From: Frigidibacter sp. ROC022
GTDB taxonomy: Bacteria; Pseudomonadota; Alphaproteobacteria; Rhodobacterales; Rhodobacteraceae
DNA: 64,000 bases
Reading direction: 5' to 3'
NCBI RefSeq assembly: GCF_024723735.1
Contig: NZ_JANQDU010000001.1
Location: 496,001-560,000, forward strand
Shown: positions 61,011 through 64,000 of the stretch, piece by piece
Layout of the letters: every line of letters starts with the position of its first letter
Numbering within the stretch: position 1 is the first letter of the stretch
Notes under the pieces: model-generated
Told to the model about the DNA's origin: nothing
What the model saw: only the letters and a program-made list of their open reading frames with translations
Databases searched by the model: none
Translations under genes and position numbers: made by a program

Positions 61011-63931
61011 CGGGCGCGCCCTCCTTCGGGATCGAAGAATACCGGATGGGTGACTTCGCACAGGGTCTCGATCTTGCGCAGGTGGTCCACCATCTTCACC
61101 GTCTCGCCATGCCGGGCGCGGCCGTTTCTGAGGAAGGCCAGCGCCAGCGGATGGCCCAGCGTCGGCGAATGGCAGGCCGAGGTGACATGACCCTGCACGT
61201 TCTGGCGAAGCGGTTTGTCGGTGGCGGCGAAGAGATGCGCCCCGGCGGTCAGCTGCATGACGCCGCCGACCGGCTTGAGGCCGACCATCTCCTCCCGGTC
61301 CTCCATCAGCCCGGGCCGGGCCGAGAGGGTCTTGCCGATGCAGTCCTTCTTCTTCGAGATCATGCCCTGAAGGCCGAGGTCGAAGGCGGTGGTGCGGCCG
61401 TCGATCTCGGCATGGGTGATGAAGCCCTTCTCGATCCGCAGCACGTTCAGCGCCTCCATCCCGTAGGGGCCGCCGCCGAGTGCCTCGGCCTGGGCCACGA
61501 GCAGCCGGTAGAGGCTGTCGCCATAGCGGGCCGGCACCGCGATTTCATAGGCGCGCTCGCCCGAGAAGGAGATCCGGAACAGCCGCCCGGGCGTCCCGGC
61601 GACGCTGACCGCGCCACAGGCCATGAAGGGGAAGCCGTCGTCGTCGATCGGCTTGTCGAGCACTGCGTTCACCAACTCGCGCGATTTCGGCCCGGCAACC
61701 GAGAACTGCGCCCAGTGTTCGGTGACCGAGATCAGCCGGATGTCCTTGCCCGGCCGGAAGGCCTGGCGGACGAATTCGAGATGCTTCATCACCGGCCCGG
61801 CGGCGGCGGTGGTGGTGGTCATGACGAAATGCTCGGGTCCCAGTCGGGCCGAGGTGCCGTCATCCATCACGAAGCCGTCCTCGCGCAGCATCAGCCCGTA
61901 GCGGCATTTGCCGACAGGCAGGGTCGAAAACGTGTTTGTGTAAACAAAATCAAGGAATTCCGCGGCGTCCTTGCCCTGGATGTCGATCTTGCCGAGGGTC
62001 GAGACATCGCAGACCCCGACCGTCTCGCGGACCATGGTCACCTCGCGGTCGCAGGATTCGCGCCAGCTGGATTCACCGGTGCGCGGGAAGTAGCTGGGCC
62101 GATACCACAGACCGACCTCGACCATCGGCGCATCCCGGTCCACCGAAGCGGCGTGCGAGGTGGTGAAGCGCTGCGGGGCAAAGCCCATTCCCCAGCCGCC
62201 AGCGCCCATTGCGCCGATCGAGACCGGTGTGAAGGGTGGGCGGTAAGTGGTTGTTCCAGTGGCGGGAATGCCGTTTCCGGTGGTATCGGCCAGGATCGCC
62301 AGGGCCGAGACATTCGAGGTCTTGCCCTGGTCGGTCGCCATGCCCTGGGTGGTGTAGCGCTTCATGTGTTCGACCGAGGAGAAGCCCTCTTGCGCGGCGC
62401 GCTTCACGTCCTTGACCGTGACGTCGTTCTGCATGTCGAGCCAGGCCCGGCCCGGACCCGGCACAGCCCAATGCGCGGTGATCCCGGGCTCGGCCTCTTC
62501 CGCTTCCGGTGGTTCCCATGAAGGGCATTTGAATCCAAGGGCTTGCAGGGCGGTCTTGGCGCAGTTTGCGCCCGAATCCAGCGCCCCCCTGGTGGAGAAG
62601 ACGCCGAGCGCCGCGCCGGCGGCTTCGAGCCCCGGAACCGACCCCGGCCGGGGCACGAAGGCGGCGATCTTCTCGTCCCAGACCGGGCGTCCGTTATGAT
62701 GGCAGGTCAACGCGAGGTTCGGGTTCCAACCTCCTGAAACAGCAAGACAATCGGCCTCGATATCCGCCTTGCCGCCGGCGTGGCGCAGGCTGAGCCCGTG
62801 CAGCCCGGTGCGGCCTGCGGTGTTGATCACCTCGGCGCCGCGGAAGATCGGGAACGGGCCTTCGACAACGGCGTCGGGCCTTGTGTCGATCAGCGCCGTC
62901 ACGGTCAGCCCGGCGGCGGCCAGATCGTGGGCGGTGCGATGCGCGTCGTCATTGTTGCCGAACACCGCGACCCGCGCCCCGGCGACGGCGCCGAAGCGAT
63001 GCAGATAGCTGCGCACCGCCGAGGCCTGCATGATGCCGGGGCGGTCGTTGTTGCGGAAGGCGATCATCCGCTCCTGCGCCCCGGCGGCGAGGATCGCCCG
63101 CTTGGCGACGATCCGCCAGAAGCATTCGATCGGCGCATCGCCGGGCGGGGTGCGGTGCAGGTTCACCCGTTCCAGCGCGGCATAGGTGCCCTGATCATAG
63201 GCGCCGGTCACCGTGGTGCGCCGCATCAGCCGGACATTGGGCAGGCTCTGCAGCTCGGCCAGAACCGCGGCGGCCCAGTCGCGGCCGGGCTGGCCGTCGA
63301 TCTGCAGCGCTTCGCCGTTCAGCCGGCCGCCGAAGACCGAGTCCTCCTCGGCCAGGATCACATCCGCCCCGGCCCGTCCCGCCAGCAGCGCCGCGGCCAG
63401 GCCGGCCGGGCCGGAGCCGATCACCAGCAAGTCGCAAAAGGCGTAGGCCTTTTCGCGGGGCGCCAGGTCGGGGGCGCCGGAGAGGGCGCCCAGCCCGGCG
63501 GCGCGGCGGATGAGCGGTTCGTAGAGCTTTTCCCAGAACTTCACCGGCCACATGAAGGTCTTGTAATAGAACCCGGCGCCGAGGAAGGGCGACAGCAAGT
63601 CGTTCACCGCCAGCGCGTCGAAGCCGAGCGAGGGCCATGCGTTCTGGCTCTGGGCTTCGAGCCCGTCATAGATCTCCTGCACCGTGGCCCGGACATTCGG
63701 GGTCCGGTCGGTGTCGCGCCCGGTGGTCACCAGCGCGTTCGGTTCCTCGGAGCCGGCGGTCAGGACACCGCGCGGGCGGTGGTACTTGAACGAGCGGCCG
63801 ATGAGCCGCTGCCCCGAGGCCAGCAGCGCCGAGGCGAGCGTATCGCCCGCGAAGCCGGTGAACTCCTTGCCGTCGAAGGAAAACCCGACGGGCGTGCTGC
63901 GATCGACGATGCCACGGCCCGCGACCCTCAT
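61007..63931 (-). CDS. soxA: sarcosine oxidase subunit alpha
   Basis: A 974-residue subunit. Residues 1-100 form the SoxA-like [2Fe-2S]-type N-terminal domain (SFDGKEFTGFAGDTLASALLASG). NAD binding follows at DLLVIGSGPAGLAAALLAGR (GSGPAG, about 172-177). The C-terminal half is an aminomethyltransferase-like (GcvT/dimethylglycine oxidase) domain with the folate-binding block SGERAYEIAVPARYG. It forms the channelled complex with beta, gamma and delta. ATGA overlaps link it to soxG and soxD. Confidence 0.93.
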   Translation of the reverse strand: MRVAGRGIVDRSTPVGFSFDGKEFTGFAGDTLASALLASGQRLIGRSFKYHRPRGVLTAGSEEPNALVTTGRDTDRTPNVRATVQEIYDGLEAQSQNAWPSLGFDALAVNDLLSPFLGAGFYYKTFMWPVKFWEKLYEPLIRRAAGLGALSGAPDLAPREKAYAFCDLLVIGSGPAGLAAALLAGRAGADVILAEEDSVFGGRLNGEALQIDGQPGRDWAAAVLAELQSLPNVRLMRRTTVTGAYDQGTYAALERVNLHRTPPGDAPIECFWRIVAKRAILAAGAQERMIAFRNNDRPGIMQASAVRSYLHRFGAVAGARVAVFGNNDDAHRTAHDLAAAGLTVTALIDTRPDAVVEGPFPIFRGAEVINTAGRTGLHGLSLRHAGGKADIEADCLAVSGGWNPNLALTCHHNGRPVWDEKIAAFVPRPGSVPGLEAAGAALGVFSTRGALDSGANCAKTALQALGFKCPSWEPPEAEEAEPGITAHWAVPGPGRAWLDMQNDVTVKDVKRAAQEGFSSVEHMKRYTTQGMATDQGKTSNVSALAILADTTGNGIPATGTTTYRPPFTPVSIGAMGAGGWGMGFAPQRFTTSHAASVDRDAPMVEVGLWYRPSYFPRTGESSWRESCDREVTMVRETVGVCDVSTLGKIDIQGKDAAEFLDFVYTNTFSTLPVGKCRYGLMLREDGFVMDDGTSARLGPEHFVMTTTTAAAGPVMKHLEFVRQAFRPGKDIRLISVTEHWAQFSVAGPKSRELVNAVLDKPIDDDGFPFMACGAVSVAGTPGRLFRISFSGERAYEIAVPARYGDSLYRLLVAQAEALGGGPYGMEALNVLRIEKGFITHAEIDGRTTAFDLGLQGMISKKKDCIGKTLSARPGLMEDREEMVGLKPVGGVMQLTAGAHLFAATDKPLRQNVQGHVTSACHSPTLGHPLALAFLRNGRARHGETVKMVDHLRKIETLCEVTHPVFFDPEGGRAR

Positions 63932-64000
63932 GACGCGGCCTCCGAGGCGAGCCGGGCGCCGGTGATCTCATGCGTCACGGTATTGCGCTCGACCACCAGC
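63928..64000 (-). CDS. soxD: sarcosine oxidase subunit delta, C-terminus only
   Basis: The last 23 codons before the TGA at 63928 read LVVERNTVTHEITGARLASE, then AAS, fitting the SoxD C-terminus. The stop overlaps the soxA start by four bases, as in soxBDAG operons. The rest of the gene and the expected soxB lie beyond the right edge, so the identification depends mainly on position. Confidence 0.68.
   Translation of the reverse strand, partial: LVVERNTVTHEITGARLASEAAS

Noticed and set aside
1-64000. CRISPR arrays, transposases, prophage genes or toxin-antitoxin pairs
   Set aside because: No regularly spaced repeats, DDE/serine transposase motifs, phage structural genes or small toxin/antitoxin gene pairs were recognised.

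Overview
This 64 kb window is chromosomal DNA from a GC-rich alphaproteobacterium, very probably a member of the Rhodobacterales (Rhodobacteraceae in the broad sense). The evidence is the high GC third-position coding, the SoxBDAG-type sarcosine oxidase genes, single-chain methylmalonyl-CoA mutase, a DUF4174 protein, an intein-like Hint-domain protein, tripartite tricarboxylate transporter (TTT) operons, and an intergenic repeat of a kind I recall from Rhodobacter/Ruegeria-type genomes. No phage, transposase, integrase or CRISPR array was seen. The only RNA gene found is tRNA-Glu(TTC).

Layout. (1) 0-17 kb is acyl-CoA catabolism: methylmalonyl-CoA mutase, an acyl-CoA synthetase, a FadJ-like multifunctional enzyme, a thiolase, two acyl-CoA dehydrogenases (one DmdC-like), a GST, a cupin protein and two related MerR regulators with a shared upstream motif, ending with a probable manganese transporter behind a Fur/Mur-like box. 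(2) 17-25 kb is mixed: two PaaI-type thioesterases coupled to a MATE pump, pyrD with a DUF952 gene, a 5'-nucleotidase-like protein with an altered metal site, an ethylene-receptor-like histidine kinase with its response regulator, and an SRAP (YedK) protein. (3) 25-32.6 kb is a catabolic cluster around a GntR regulator: amidohydrolase, BKACE, CRYL1-type dehydrogenase, SDR, DHDPS-like aldolase/lyase, double GNAT and an epimerase-like protein. (4) 32.7-45.2 kb holds two TTT uptake operons, each ending in an enolase-superfamily gene; the first is bracketed by two copies of a TetR-type operator. (5) 45.4-53.4 kb is an aerobic CoA-dependent aromatic pathway of the 2-aminobenzoate (anthranilate) type with its own MarR regulator. 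(6) 53.5-64 kb is mostly housekeeping (tRNA-Glu, recJ, glpX, hom) followed by the sarcosine oxidase operon, cut by the right edge.

How the parts fit. Regions 3 to 5 form a nearly continuous 28 kb block of catabolic and uptake modules, each with a local regulator and a visible palindromic operator (GntR at 28079, TetR at 32643 and 34927, MarR at 45343). This is a specialised scavenging block for organic acids and an aromatic acid. The products feed acetyl-, acetoacetyl- and propionyl-type CoA esters, which region 1 can process.

The most interesting single item is the 22.5-24.3 kb kinase/regulator pair. The kinase N-terminus keeps the Asp/Tyr/Ile-Pro/Cys-x3-His residues of the plant ETR1 ethylene/copper site at exactly ETR1 spacing. 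The most testable enzymatic oddities are the nucleotidase with a remodelled metal site, the RidA-like protein without the canonical Arg in the aromatic cluster, and the epimerase-fold protein with Cys in place of the catalytic Lys.
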